Source of the DNA: CALIZF01 sp046292445
GTDB lineage: Bacteria; Pseudomonadota; Alphaproteobacteria; Rhodobacterales; Rhodobacteraceae
Assembly: GCA_046292445.1 (NCBI GenBank)
Contig: JBKBQT010000006.1
Span: 1-64,000, forward strand
Direction: 5' to 3'
Length of the DNA: 64,000 bases
Part shown: positions 1-8,761 of the stretch, piece by piece
How positions within the stretch are numbered: position 1 is the stretch's first letter
Layout of the letters: every line of letters begins with the position of its first letter
Notes under the pieces: model-generated
Database searches by the model: none
Seen by the model: the letters and a program-made list of their open reading frames with translations, nothing else
What the model was told of the DNA's origin: nothing
Translations under genes and position numbers: made by a program

Positions 1-1383
1 CACCGTCTGTGCCGCCCGCGGCACCAGCGCCGCGATCTCGGCCGCGCGCGCGCGCACCGCCGCCTCGGCGCCGAACCCATAGCGGCCCCAGGCGAGGCTG
101 TCGAGCCGCGCCGCCCGCGCCTCGGCGCCGCGGCCCAGCAGGTCGAGCGCCTCGGCCCGGATCATCAGCAGCGTGGCCAGAAGCGCGGCATTCTCGGCCG
201 CCTTGACCGGCGGGATGGCGCGGTCCGCAAGCCGCAGCGCCTCGTCCGCCTGGCCCGAGCTGAGCGCAAAGGCGGCCATCTGCATGTCCACATGCGCGCC
301 ATGGATCGCCCCGCCCGGCAGCGTGCGGTAGAGCCGCGCGGCGGCGGCGAAATGCAGCACCGCCGCCTCCACCTCGGCCGCCAGCGACAGGCGCGCCACC
401 GCGAAATGGCTGAAGGCGCGGCGGTTGTCCTGCCAGCCGGCGGCCTCGGCCAGCGCCAGCGCCCGCCGCGCCGCCTCGCGCCGCAGCCCGGAGGGCGTGC
501 GCGGGCCGAGCGCGGTCTCGATCGCCTGCGTCCAGGCGCGCGGCGTCGGCCCCGGATCGCCGCGCGAGCCCCGCCCGATCCCGCCGGGGTTGAGCCGCGC
601 AAGAATGCCTGGCAGCGCCGCCGCCACCTCGGCCCGGCTCATGCCCGAGCGCAGTTCGGGCGCATAGGTCGCGCGCAGCACCAGCATGTCGAACCCGGTC
701 AGGACGGTGTGGAAATTGTCGTCGTTGAACACCGAATCCGACAGATGGTAGAGATCGTTGAGCGGGCCGAGCGCCTGCGCCAGTTCCTCGTGCAGGCAGT
801 CGCGCACCTCCTGCGGCGGCACGTCGGCGGGGACGAACACCGCCACCTCGTCGCGCACCCTGAGGTCGGCCCAGTCGGTCTGCGCGCTGCGCCGCGCCGC
901 GCGGAACTGGGCCCAGGTGCTCACCCGCGGGACGACGAAACAGGCCGCCTGCGGCACCAGCGCCTGCATCGCGGCGCGCGGCAGGAATTCGACGGTGATC
1001 CCGGCCGCCTCGCCGGGCCGGGCGGCGGCGATGTCGATCCCCGCCTCGGCGCGCAGGCGGGCGATGAGACGGGCAAGGTCGGCCGCCGCCTCGGGCGGCA
1101 CCGATCCGGTCAGACGCACCCGCACCGGCCCCTCGAACCGCGTCAGCCGGTAGAGGCTGCGCCCGCTTTCCATCTCGAAATGGAGGGTGAGGAAATCGCG
1201 CGCGATATCCGTGTTCGACCGCTCGGGCGCCGGCGCCCGTGCCGCGGCAAAGCTGCGCATCGGGGGCAGCGGATCGCCCGCCACCGCCCGGCGCTGCGGC
1301 ACCTCGGTCACCGGCGCGGCGCAGGCCGCGAGCGCGAGGGCGACGAGGGCGCAGGCGGCAAGGCGCCGCAAGGTTCGGGTCAT
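1..1383 (-). CDS. DUF2927 lipoprotein, C-terminus cut by window edge
   Basis: The reading frame is open from the ATG at 1383 to base 1, so 461 codons are present and the C-terminus lies outside the window. Residues 1-21 look like a lipoprotein signal: a basic start, a hydrophobic stretch and a lipobox-like LALAAC with the Cys at about residue 21. The middle region carries the segment LHEELAQALGPLNDLYHLSD followed by VFNDDNFHT, which I recognise as the hallmark of the DUF2927 family of Rhodobacteraceae. The C-terminal half is Ala-rich and helical, reminiscent of TPR-like repeats. The molecular function of the family is unknown. It is probably exported and membrane anchored. Family call is confident; role is not. 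Confidence 0.82.
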   Translation of the reverse strand, partial: MTRTLRRLAACALVALALAACAAPVTEVPQRRAVAGDPLPPMRSFAAARAPAPERSNTDIARDFLTLHFEMESGRSLYRLTRFEGPVRVRLTGSVPPEAAADLARLIARLRAEAGIDIAAARPGEAAGITVEFLPRAAMQALVPQAACFVVPRVSTWAQFRAARRSAQTDWADLRVRDEVAVFVPADVPPQEVRDCLHEELAQALGPLNDLYHLSDSVFNDDNFHTVLTGFDMLVLRATYAPELRSGMSRAEVAAALPGILARLNPGGIGRGSRGDPGPTPRAWTQAIETALGPRTPSGLRREAARRALALAEAAGWQDNRRAFSHFAVARLSLAAEVEAAVLHFAAAARLYRTLPGGAIHGAHVDMQMAAFALSSGQADEALRLADRAIPPVKAAENAALLATLLMIRAEALDLLGRGAEARAARLDSLAWGRYGFGAEAAVRARAAEIAALVPRAAQTV

Positions 1384-1549
1384 CGGGCGCCTCCGCAGGT
1401 TGTGTGCGATTAAATCAGACCGGGGCCGCTTAAGGAACCCGCCGCGCAGGCGCCATCTGCGAAACAATCCGGCCCCCCGGTTGCGTGCGGCGGTGTGGCT
1501 TGGCGCGGCGCGGCGGCGCGGCTACAACGGCGCGGGGCAGGGGGGCCGC

Positions 1550-2329
1550 ATGCGCATCGCCACATTCAACATCAATGGCATCAAGGCGCGCCTCGCGGCG
1601 CTGACCGACTGGCTCGCCGAAACCGCGGCCGATGTCGTCTGCCTGCAGGAGATCAAGTCCGAGGACGACAGGTTTCCCGCCGCCCATTTCGAGGATCGCG
1701 GCTGGCATGTCGTCACCCACGGGCAGAAGGGGTTCAACGGCGTGGCGATCCTGTCGCGCATGCCGCCCGAGGATGTCGTGCGCGGCCTGCCGGGCGATCC
1801 GGCCGACGATCAGGCCCGCTGGATCGAGGCGACGGTGGTCGGCCGGCGGGCGGTGCGCGTCTGCGGCCTCTACCTGCCCAACGGCAATCCGGCGCCTGGG
1901 CCGAAATACGACTACAAGCTGGCCTGGATGGCCCGGATGCGCACCCGCGTGGCCGCGCTCATGCAGGCCGAGGAGCCGCTGGTGCTCGCCGGGGATTACA
2001 ACGTCATCCCGCAGGCCGAGGATGCGGCGCGCCCCGAGGCCTGGGTGGACGACGCGCTGGCGCTGCCCGAAAGCCGCGCCGCCTTCCGCCGCCTGCTGCA
2101 CCTCGGCCTGACGGATGCCTTTCGCGCGCGCGAGCCGGGGCCGGGCCACTATACCTTCTGGGATTATCAGGGCGCGGCCTGGGAGAAGAACAACGGCATC
2201 CGCATCGACCACCTGCTGCTCAGCCCGCAGGCGGCCGACCTGCTCTGCGAGGCCGGCATCGACAAGGCGGTGCGCGGCGGGGACAAGCCGTCGGACCATG
2301 TGCCGGTCTGGGTGGACCTCGACGCCTGA
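1550..2329 (+). CDS. xthA: Exodeoxyribonuclease III
   Basis: Predicted protein of 259 residues, the usual size for bacterial XthA, which cleaves DNA at abasic sites and removes 3' blocking groups during base excision repair in the cytoplasm. The start MRIATFNINGIKARL is the classical N-terminus of the family. Also visible are LQEIKSEDD (metal-binding Glu), LAGDYNVIP (catalytic Asp-Asn) and the C-terminal SDHVPVWVDL with the catalytic Asp-His pair. The ATG at 1550 was preferred over upstream in-frame starts because the conserved domain begins there. The gene ends 54 bases from the stop of the convergent monooxygenase, inside a short tandem repeat. Confidence 0.95.
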   Translation: MRIATFNINGIKARLAALTDWLAETAADVVCLQEIKSEDDRFPAAHFEDRGWHVVTHGQKGFNGVAILSRMPPEDVVRGLPGDPADDQARWIEATVVGRRAVRVCGLYLPNGNPAPGPKYDYKLAWMARMRTRVAALMQAEEPLVLAGDYNVIPQAEDAARPEAWVDDALALPESRAAFRRLLHLGLTDAFRAREPGPGHYTFWDYQGAAWEKNNGIRIDHLLLSPQAADLLCEAGIDKAVRGGDKPSDHVPVWVDLDA

Positions 2330-2334
2330 CGCCG

Positions 2335-2398
2335 CCCGGGCCGCCTTCACCTCGGGCCGCCGTCGCCTCGGGCCGCCGCCTGCTCAGGCCGCCGTCAC
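2335..2398. repeat. Four-copy 16-bp tandem repeat at a convergent gene junction
   Basis: Four consecutive 16-base units read CCCGGGCCGCCTTCAC, CTCGGGCCGCCGTCGC, CTCGGGCCGCCGCCTG and CTCAGGCCGCCGTCAC. They fill the gap after the xthA stop and include the stop codon (2384-2386) and last codons of the minus-strand monooxygenase. Confidence 0.8.
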
Positions 2399-3568
2399 GT
2401 CGTGGCCGTAGAGCCAGTCGAACCGCCCGACCAGCGCCCCCGGCGCAAGCGCCCCGATGGCCCGCAGCCCCAGATGCGCGACATCGCGCACCGGCCCGCG
2501 CAGGTGATAGGCCCAGGCATTGCGCGACGCCGCCGCCACGATGCGGGCGGCGCGCGCGGCGCGGGCCTGCTGATAGGCCGCAAGGCGGCGCGCGAGCGGC
2601 CCCGTTCCCGCAAGGCGCGCCGCCAGCACCCAGGCATCCTCGAGCGCCATGTTCGCGCCCTGTGCAAGGAAGGGCAGGGTGGGATGCGCCGCATCCCCGA
2701 GGATCGCCGCCCCCGCGTCCCCTTCGGCCCACCACCACCGCGCCGCGACCGGATGGCGGAAGAGGCCCCAGAGCCAGGCGTCCCCCACCCGGTCGAGCCA
2801 GCCGCGCACCCGCGGCGAAAAGCCCGCGAAGGCAAGGCGCAGCGCGATGGGATCGTCCTTGAGCGACCAGCTTTCCTCGACCCAGCGCGCCCGGGCCTCG
2901 ACCGCGACGATGTTGCGCAGGGTGCCGCCGCGCAGGGGATAGCTCACCAGATGCCGCCCCGGCCCCATATGCACCTCGGCCACCGCGCCTGCGGCCGGGG
3001 TTTCGGGAATTGTCGCGCGCCAGGCCACCTGCCCGGTAAAGGCCGGCGCGGCCGGTCCGTTCAGCGCCCCGCGCAGCACCGAGTGCAGCCCGTCGGCGCC
3101 GATCACCAGGCCCTCGCGCATCCCGGCCCCCTGCGCGGTCACGAGCCGGACGCCGCCGGGGCCGGTCTCGGCGGCGACGATGCGCTGCATCATGCGGAAC
3201 TGCACCCCGGCATCCCGCGCGCCCTGCGCCAGAAGATCGACCAGATCGGCACGATGCACGAAGCGGTATTCCTGCCCGGGGCGCTGGCGGGCAAGGTCGA
3301 GCGTCGCCACCACCCGGTCGTCGCGCCCGTCGCGCAAGGATACCGCCGCCGCCCGCAGCCCCGCCGCCGCCAGTGCCTCGCCAAGCCCGAGCGCCCGCAG
3401 GACCGCCGCCCCGTTCGGCGACACCTGCAGGCCTGCGCCCACCTCGGCCAGCGCGCCGGCCTGTTCGAGCACCGTCACCTGCGCCCCGCGCAGCGCCAGC
3501 GCCCGCGCCGCCGCAAGCCCGGCGATCCCCGCACCGACCACCGTCACCGCGCGTCCCGCCAGCGTCAT
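2384..3568 (-). CDS. FAD-dependent monooxygenase, salicylate hydroxylase/UbiH-like
   Basis: Predicted protein of 394 residues. The N-terminal VTVVGAGIAGLAAARALALRGAQ is a GxGxxG Rossmann motif for the ADP part of FAD. The segment GLVIGADGLHSVLR matches the DG motif of class A flavoprotein hydroxylases, and AAILGDAAHPTLPFLAQGAN is the second FAD (ribityl) GD motif with the conserved His-Pro. Such enzymes hydroxylate aromatic or quinone substrates with NAD(P)H and oxygen. The start at 3568 was chosen because the Rossmann strand begins six residues later; longer versions only add a low-complexity Pro/Arg tail. The substrate cannot be told from the sequence; a 3-hydroxybenzoate or salicylate type enzyme and a ubiquinone hydroxylase are both possible. 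Confidence 0.85.
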   Translation of the reverse strand: MTLAGRAVTVVGAGIAGLAAARALALRGAQVTVLEQAGALAEVGAGLQVSPNGAAVLRALGLGEALAAAGLRAAAVSLRDGRDDRVVATLDLARQRPGQEYRFVHRADLVDLLAQGARDAGVQFRMMQRIVAAETGPGGVRLVTAQGAGMREGLVIGADGLHSVLRGALNGPAAPAFTGQVAWRATIPETPAAGAVAEVHMGPGRHLVSYPLRGGTLRNIVAVEARARWVEESWSLKDDPIALRLAFAGFSPRVRGWLDRVGDAWLWGLFRHPVAARWWWAEGDAGAAILGDAAHPTLPFLAQGANMALEDAWVLAARLAGTGPLARRLAAYQQARAARAARIVAAASRNAWAYHLRGPVRDVAHLGLRAIGALAPGALVGRFDWLYGHDVTAA

Positions 3569-3703
3569 GGCGCCCGTCCCGCGCGCCGCCCGATGCGCCC
3601 GGCGCCGACCCGCAGGCCCACCGCAAGGCGCGGGGGCTGGCCCCGGCACGATCCTGCCTGCATGATCCCGCCCCCGGACCGCCCGCCGGCCGCGCTGCCG
3701 CCC

Positions 3704-4126
3704 TCAGTCGTCGCGGTGCACCCGCTCGCGCCGCTCGTGCTTTTCCTGCGCCTCGAGCGTCATGGTCGCGATCGGGCGGGCGTCGAGGCGGCGCAGGCTG
3801 ATCGGCTCGCCGGTCATCTCGCAATAGCCGTATTCGCCGTTCTCGATCCGCCGCAGCGCCGCCTCGATCTTGGCGACGAGCTTGCGCTGCCGGTCGCGGG
3901 TGCGCAGTTCGAGCGCGCGGTCGGTCTCCTCCGAGGCGCGGTCGGCGATGTCGGGCACGGCGCGGGCGCTGTCCTGGAGCGCGTCGATCGTCTCGGCCGA
4001 CTGGGCCAGAAGCTCCTGTTTCCACACGATCAGCTTGCGTCGGAAATATTCGAGCTGCCGGTCGTTCATGAACGGCTCGCTGTCGGCGGGGCGGTAATCC
4101 TCGGGTAGAAAGACCTCGGCCTTCAT
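3704..4126 (-). CDS. dksA: RNA polymerase-binding transcription factor DksA, one-cysteine type
   Basis: Predicted 140-residue protein. It has the long helical coiled-coil region (FMNDRQLEYFRRKLIVWKQE and following) with the acidic tip, including SARAVPDIADRASEETDRALE, and the DksA/TraR C-terminal region GEYGYCEMTGEPISLRRLDA. DksA binds the secondary channel of RNA polymerase and acts with ppGpp at rRNA and amino acid promoters. Only one of the four zinc-finger cysteines is present (YCEMT, then PIATM where a second Cys pair would be), so zinc is probably not bound in the usual way. The start at 4126 has GGAG about eight bases upstream; an in-frame ATG at 4177 would add 17 residues and cannot be excluded. 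Confidence 0.9.
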   Translation of the reverse strand: MKAEVFLPEDYRPADSEPFMNDRQLEYFRRKLIVWKQELLAQSAETIDALQDSARAVPDIADRASEETDRALELRTRDRQRKLVAKIEAALRRIENGEYGYCEMTGEPISLRRLDARPIATMTLEAQEKHERRERVHRDD

Positions 4127-4307
4127 CTCTGCTCCCTCATGCAGGCCCGACGGCCGCGGATCGTCGTTTGCGGTCATCCGGCACCCTCTTGCGCGGGCCT
4201 CTTAACGCAACGCCGGGGCGTTGTCACTACTGCAAGGGCGCGGCTTGCCGGATAACCGCGCCGCCCCTATGCTGCGCGAAAGCGATGCAGCAACCCTCGG
4301 GCGGACC

Positions 4308-5150
4308 ATGCGATTTTCCTCGACCGACAGCTATGTGGCGACCCCTGACCTCAGCATCGCGGTGAATGCCGCCGTCACGCTCCAGCGGCCGCTTCTGGTC
4401 AAGGGCGAGCCGGGCACCGGCAAGACCGAACTCGCCCGTCAGGTCGCCGCCGCGCTCGGCCTGCCGATCATCGAGTGGCATGTCAAATCGACAACCCGCG
4501 CGCAGCAGGGCCTCTACGAATACGATGCCGTCAGCCGGCTGCGCGACAGCCAGCTGGGCGATGCCCGGGTGCAGGACGTGCGCAACTATATCCGCAAGGG
4601 CAAGCTGTGGCAGGCCTTCGAGGCGCCCGGCCGCGTCGTGCTGCTGATCGACGAGGTGGACAAGGCCGACATCGAGTTTCCCAACGACCTGCTGCAGGAA
4701 CTCGACCGGATGGAGTTCTTCGTCTACGAGACCGGCGAGACGATCCGCGCCGCCCACCGGCCGGTGGTCATCATCACCTCGAACAACGAGAAGGAACTGC
4801 CCGACGCCTTCCTGCGCCGGTGTTTCTTCCATTATATCCGCTTTCCCGACCCCGAAACGATGCGCGCCATCGTGGCGGTGCATTTCCCCGGCCTCAAGGA
4901 TGCGCTTCTGACCGCCGCGCTCACCCAGTTCTACGAGATCCGCGAGACGCCGGGGCTCAAGAAGAAACCCTCGACCTCCGAAGTGCTCGACTGGCTCAGG
5001 CTCCTGCTGGCCGAGGATCTTTCGCCCGAGGATCTGCGCGCGGATGCGCGCAGCGCGCTGCCGAGGCTGCACGGCGCGCTGCTGAAGAACGAACAGGATG
5101 TGCAGCTGTTCGAGCGGCTCGCCTTCATGGCGCGGCGGCAGGGGCGCTGA
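4308..5150 (+). CDS. MoxR-family AAA+ ATPase
   Basis: Predicted 280-residue protein. Walker A is GEPGTGKTEL at about residue 33, Walker B is VLLIDEVDKAD, sensor 1 is VVIITSNNEKELPDAFLRRC with the arginine finger RR, and FHYIRFPDP follows. This organisation is typical of MoxR/RavA-type chaperone ATPases, which often work with VWA-domain proteins to remodel or mature a protein complex, for example to insert metal cofactors. No VWA gene is inside the window next to it; the following gene is convergent. The start at 4308 is preferred because MRFSSTDSYVATPDL is the conserved N-terminus; the longer frame adds an unrelated 29-residue extension. Its target is unknown. Confidence 0.88.
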   Translation: MRFSSTDSYVATPDLSIAVNAAVTLQRPLLVKGEPGTGKTELARQVAAALGLPIIEWHVKSTTRAQQGLYEYDAVSRLRDSQLGDARVQDVRNYIRKGKLWQAFEAPGRVVLLIDEVDKADIEFPNDLLQELDRMEFFVYETGETIRAAHRPVVIITSNNEKELPDAFLRRCFFHYIRFPDPETMRAIVAVHFPGLKDALLTAALTQFYEIRETPGLKKKPSTSEVLDWLRLLLAEDLSPEDLRADARSALPRLHGALLKNEQDVQLFERLAFMARRQGR

Positions 5151-6222
5151 CGCGGGGGCGCTGCGCGGGCGGCGCCAGCAGCCGCGCCTCCCATCCGGCG
5201 AGGGCGGGGCGCGCGGCGGGCGCGCTGCGGGCCGCGCAGGCATCGGGGAACAGGGCCGCCAGTTCGGCCCGCAGCCCCGGCGGCGCGGCCGCCAGCGTCG
5301 TCGGGCCGGCCTGAAAGCTCTCGGTCTCCAGCCCCTCGGACCACACGATGTGATGCCCGCCCAGCACGAGATGCAGGTAGGTCACCCGCCGCACCGGGCG
5401 CTGCACCACCGTCGTGCCGTTCACGAGGTGGATCGCCGCCGCCAGCACCTCGGGCGCGCCGAACAGCAGTTCGGCCCGCGCGCCGCCGATCAGGATGCGG
5501 TGCTGCGGCGAGACGGTCAGATCGCGCGCCGGCCGCCCCGGGCCGAAGGCGCCCGCGCGGATCGTGACCGGCGCGAGATGCGGCGCGCGCGCCAGATCGC
5601 CGGGGCCGAGCGCCGTGCGCGCGAGCGCGACGAGCGGTTGCGGCCCTGCGTCGCGGGTCAGCACCGGATCGCCCGGCGCCAGTGCCTCGACGGGCCATTG
5701 CCCGCCCGGCACGGCGATCAGCGTTCCGGGGGTGAAGCAGGGGACCACGAGGTTGGTGTAGGAAACCGTCGGCACGCCGGCGAACCCCGGCCCCTCCTGT
5801 GCCCGCACCACCACCAGCGGCTTGCCGACCGGCGGCCAGGCGCTGGGCGGGCCGACGAAGGACAGCCCCTCGATCGTGCCGAAGGCGGGGTTGGAGTTGC
5901 GGATGTTGTAGCCGATGACCTGATACTGCTGCCCGGTGTCGGGATCTTCGAGCGTGAGCAGATATTCCGCCTCGACCACCGTGCCCGAGGCATAGGTCAC
6001 GCCGCCGATCGTCTGCGCCCCGTCGAGCCGCTGGTTGGCGTCGTTGTCGTCGAAATTGCCGTCGTCGTCCGCGATCCGCGTCTCGACCCAGTTCGGGGCG
6101 TTCAGCGTGATCGTCCGGCCGACGAGATGCGAGCCGTCCCCTTGCGTGAACCCGCTCAGCGAGCCGCCGTCGCTGACGGTGACGTTCTCCGCCTCGAGCA
6201 TCCAGACCGAATATGTCGCCAT
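5125..6222 (-). CDS. Hint-domain protein, tandem paralogue A
   Basis: Predicted 365-residue protein in two parts. Residues 1-155 form a domain starting MATYSVWMLEAENVTVSDGG, with GDGSHLVG and DDDGNFDDNDANQ. Residues about 160-310 are a Hint (hedgehog/intein) domain: VPCFTPGTLIAV with the nucleophilic Cys, VEALAPGDPVLTRDAG, and SPQHRILI with the conserved His. Hint domains of this type are common in Rhodobacteraceae and are thought to act in self-cleavage or ligation, but no function is proven. There is no signal peptide. The last 26 bases overlap the convergent MoxR gene. The next gene on the same strand is a close paralogue, so the pair arose by tandem duplication. Confidence 0.85.
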   Translation of the reverse strand: MATYSVWMLEAENVTVSDGGSLSGFTQGDGSHLVGRTITLNAPNWVETRIADDDGNFDDNDANQRLDGAQTIGGVTYASGTVVEAEYLLTLEDPDTGQQYQVIGYNIRNSNPAFGTIEGLSFVGPPSAWPPVGKPLVVVRAQEGPGFAGVPTVSYTNLVVPCFTPGTLIAVPGGQWPVEALAPGDPVLTRDAGPQPLVALARTALGPGDLARAPHLAPVTIRAGAFGPGRPARDLTVSPQHRILIGGARAELLFGAPEVLAAAIHLVNGTTVVQRPVRRVTYLHLVLGGHHIVWSEGLETESFQAGPTTLAAAPPGLRAELAALFPDACAARSAPAARPALAGWEARLLAPPAQRPRVSAPAAAP

Positions 6223-6360
6223 GCGCGCCCCGCCGCCTTGCCCGGCCGCTCCGATCCGGGCGGCCGCCAGTGTTGACGGCAGAGGTTACCACCCGGTTGA
6301 CGGGCGAAATTGGGCGGCGGCGTGGTGATGCTGCGGCGGGCGGCGGCGCGGCCGCGCCGG

Positions 6361-7416
6361 TCAGGCGACGAGCGCCCGCGCCTCCCACCCGCTGAGCGTG
6401 CGCGAGGCGGTCGCCTGCCTGTCCCCCGCCGCAAGGTCGGGAAAGAGCGCGCGGATTTCGGCCCGCAGCCGCGGCGGCGCGCCCGGCGACAGGGCGGCGA
6501 CCGGCAGGAAGCTCTCGGTCTCGAGGCCTTCGGCCCAGACGATCTGGTGGCTGTCGAACACGAGGTGCAGATAGGTGACGGCCCGCGGCGCCGCCTGGCG
6601 GATCGCCCCGCCATCGACGAGGTGCACGGCGGCCACCAGCACCTCGGGCGTGCCGAACATCAGATCGGCCCGCGCGCTGCGCACGAGGATGCGGTGCTGC
6701 GGCGAAACCGTCAGATCGCGCCCCGGCCGTCCCGGCCCGAAGGCGCCGGCGCGGATCGTCACCGGCGCGAGGTGCGGCATCGCTGCGGCCATGGCGGCGC
6801 TGACGGTCGTGCGGGCCAGCGCGCGCAGCGGCTGCGGCCCCGCGCCGCGCACGCAGACCGGGTCGCCGGGGGCGAGCGTCTCGATCAGCCGCGGCCCGCC
6901 TGGGCAACGGATGCGCGTGCCGGGGGTGAAACAGGGCACGACGGTGCCGGCATAGGGCAGGCGCGGCTGGCCGAAGTCGCCCGGCCCCTCGCCGGCCTGC
7001 ACGACCGTCAGCGCCACCCCGACCGGCGGCCAGGCGCCGGGCGGGCCGACGAAGGCAAGGCCCTCGACGGTGGCATAGGTCGGGTTGGAATTGTTGACGT
7101 TGTAACCGATGACCGTATAGGTCTTGCCGGTCGCCGGATCGCGGAGGACAAGGCGGTATTCGGCCTCGACGATCGTTCCGTTGCGGAAATTCTCGCCGTT
7201 GATCCGCTGGGCGCCGTCCAGCACCTGGTTGCGGTCGTTGTCGTCGAAGAACGGATCGTCGTCGCGGATGCGGGTCTCGAGGAAGGCGTTGTTGTTCAAG
7301 GTGATGCTGCGCCCCACGAGATGCGAGCCGTCGCCTTGGGTGATCCCGCTGAGCGATCCGCCGCCGCTGACGGTGATGTTGGCGGCCTCGAGCATCCAGA
7401 CGGAGAATGTCGGCAT
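6361..7416 (-). CDS. Hint-domain protein, tandem paralogue B
   Basis: Predicted 351-residue protein, colinear with the next gene downstream on the same strand. The N-terminal domain begins MPTFSVWMLEAANITVSGGG with GDGSHLVGRSITLNNN and DDDPFFDDNDRNQ, and the Hint domain has VVPCFTPGTRIRC, IETLAPGDPVCVRGAG and SPQHRILVRS. The catalytic Cys and the His are kept. The start at 7416 matches the paralogue exactly; a much longer frame upstream is a non-coding read of the divergent methyltransferase gene. The C-terminus of both proteins ends in a conserved LxGWEARxL segment. Function unknown; an autoprocessing or secreted-protein role is inferred from the Hint domain only. Confidence 0.85.
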   Translation of the reverse strand: MPTFSVWMLEAANITVSGGGSLSGITQGDGSHLVGRSITLNNNAFLETRIRDDDPFFDDNDRNQVLDGAQRINGENFRNGTIVEAEYRLVLRDPATGKTYTVIGYNVNNSNPTYATVEGLAFVGPPGAWPPVGVALTVVQAGEGPGDFGQPRLPYAGTVVPCFTPGTRIRCPGGPRLIETLAPGDPVCVRGAGPQPLRALARTTVSAAMAAAMPHLAPVTIRAGAFGPGRPGRDLTVSPQHRILVRSARADLMFGTPEVLVAAVHLVDGGAIRQAAPRAVTYLHLVFDSHQIVWAEGLETESFLPVAALSPGAPPRLRAEIRALFPDLAAGDRQATASRTLSGWEARALVA

Positions 7417-7539
7417 CTGCGGCGGCGCTCCTTCTGTTCTGGCTGCGGAAACAGCCCCACGCGCGGCTAGGGCATTGTTTCGCCGCACTGATGGCGATTT
7501 CGTGGCAGAAATGTGGCGCCGCCGGGGCGGTGTGGCGCC

Positions 7540-8697
7540 ATGACCCCGGGCGCGCGGGCATCCGCCGCGATTGCGGTGCTCGACCGGATCGCGGCCGGCG
7601 AGGCGGCCGAGCGGGCGCTGACCAACTGGGCGCGCGCGTCGCGCTATGCCGGGTCGGGCGACCGGGCGGCGGTGCGCGATCTGGTGTTCGACGCGCTGCG
7701 CCGCTGGCGGTCGTCGGCCGCGCTCGGCGGCGGCGAGACGGGGCGGGCGCGGCTGATCGGCCTTCTGCGCGGGCAGGGGGCCGATCCGGCAGACCTCTTC
7801 ACCGGTGCCGGCCACGCCCCGCCCCCCCTGACCCCGGCCGAAGCGGCGCCGCCCCGCCCGCTCGGGCCGCTCGAGGCGCTCGACTGCCCCGACTGGCTCG
7901 CCCCGCCGCTTCAGGCCAGCCTCGGCGCTGATTTCGCGCCGGTGATGGCCGCGCTGCGCGATCGCGCGCCGGTGTTCCTGCGCGTCAACGCGGCGCGGAT
8001 CGGGCGGGATGACGCCGCCGGACGGCTGGCGGCCGAGGGCATCCTGGCCGTGCCCGACCCGCTTTCCCCCTGGGCGCTGCGGGTGACGGGCGGGGCGCGG
8101 GCGATCGCCGCCTCGGCCGCCTATGCCGCGGGTCTGGTCGAGCTTCAGGACGGCGCGAGCCAGGCCGTCGTCGCGGCGCTCGGCCCGGCGCCGGGTCTGG
8201 CGGTGCTCGACTTTTGCGCCGGGGGCGGCGGCAAGGCGCTGGCGCTGGCGGCCTGCGGGGCAGACGTGACCGCGCATGACGCCGCACCCGGCCGCATGCG
8301 CGACCTGCCCGCCCGCGCCGCCCGCGCCGGGGCGGCGATCGCGACGGCGCCGCCCTTTCGCCCCGGCGGCTGGCCGCTCGTGCTGGCCGATGCACCCTGT
8401 TCCGGCTCGGGCGCCTGGCGGCGCCAGCCCGAGGCGCGCTGGCGGCTGACCCCCGCCGCGCTCGCCGCCCTGACCGCGGCGCAGGACGGCGTGCTCGACG
8501 CCGCGGCGGGTCATGTCGCGCCGGGCGGGCGGCTCGCCTATGCCACCTGCTCGATGCTCGGCGTCGAGAATGCGGACCGGATCGCCGCCTTCACCGCCCG
8601 GCACCCGGGTTGGCGGATCGCAAATACCCGCCGTTGGACCCCGCTCGATGGGGGCGACGGGTTCTATCTTGCGGTGCTGGCTGCACCCGGTGGTTGA
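7540..8697 (+). CDS. RsmB/NOP-family rRNA cytosine-C5 methyltransferase
   Basis: Predicted 385-residue protein. The first 130 residues resemble the helical NusB-like N-terminal domain of RsmB proteins. The S-adenosylmethionine-binding motif I is LAVLDFCAGGGGKALALAA, motif IV is DAPCSGSGAWRRQPEARW with its Cys, and motif VI is YATCSMLGVEN with the second Cys that serves as nucleophile. These enzymes make 5-methylcytosine in 16S rRNA. The start at 7540 gives the best-conserved N-terminus. The gene is divergent from the Hint pair and 130 bases upstream of the cckA start, so co-transcription with cckA is possible. Confidence 0.88.
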   Translation: MTPGARASAAIAVLDRIAAGEAAERALTNWARASRYAGSGDRAAVRDLVFDALRRWRSSAALGGGETGRARLIGLLRGQGADPADLFTGAGHAPPPLTPAEAAPPRPLGPLEALDCPDWLAPPLQASLGADFAPVMAALRDRAPVFLRVNAARIGRDDAAGRLAAEGILAVPDPLSPWALRVTGGARAIAASAAYAAGLVELQDGASQAVVAALGPAPGLAVLDFCAGGGGKALALAACGADVTAHDAAPGRMRDLPARAARAGAAIATAPPFRPGGWPLVLADAPCSGSGAWRRQPEARWRLTPAALAALTAAQDGVLDAAAGHVAPGGRLAYATCSMLGVENADRIAAFTARHPGWRIANTRRWTPLDGGDGFYLAVLAAPGG

Positions 8698-8761
8698 TCG
8701 GCGATGACCGTCGCGTGTGTATCGCGGTTTCATTCCCGCCGAAGCTGTGCCAGCGTTGTGA

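Noticed and set aside
1407..1436. TTAA pair upstream of the DUF2927 gene as a CtrA site
   Set aside because: The two TTAA motifs are separated by 16 bases, not seven.
6361..8733. 790-residue minus-strand frame covering the methyltransferase gene
   Set aside because: Only the last 351 residues (Hint protein from 7416) are conserved; the rest is antisense to a well-supported gene and is Arg/Gly/Pro rich.
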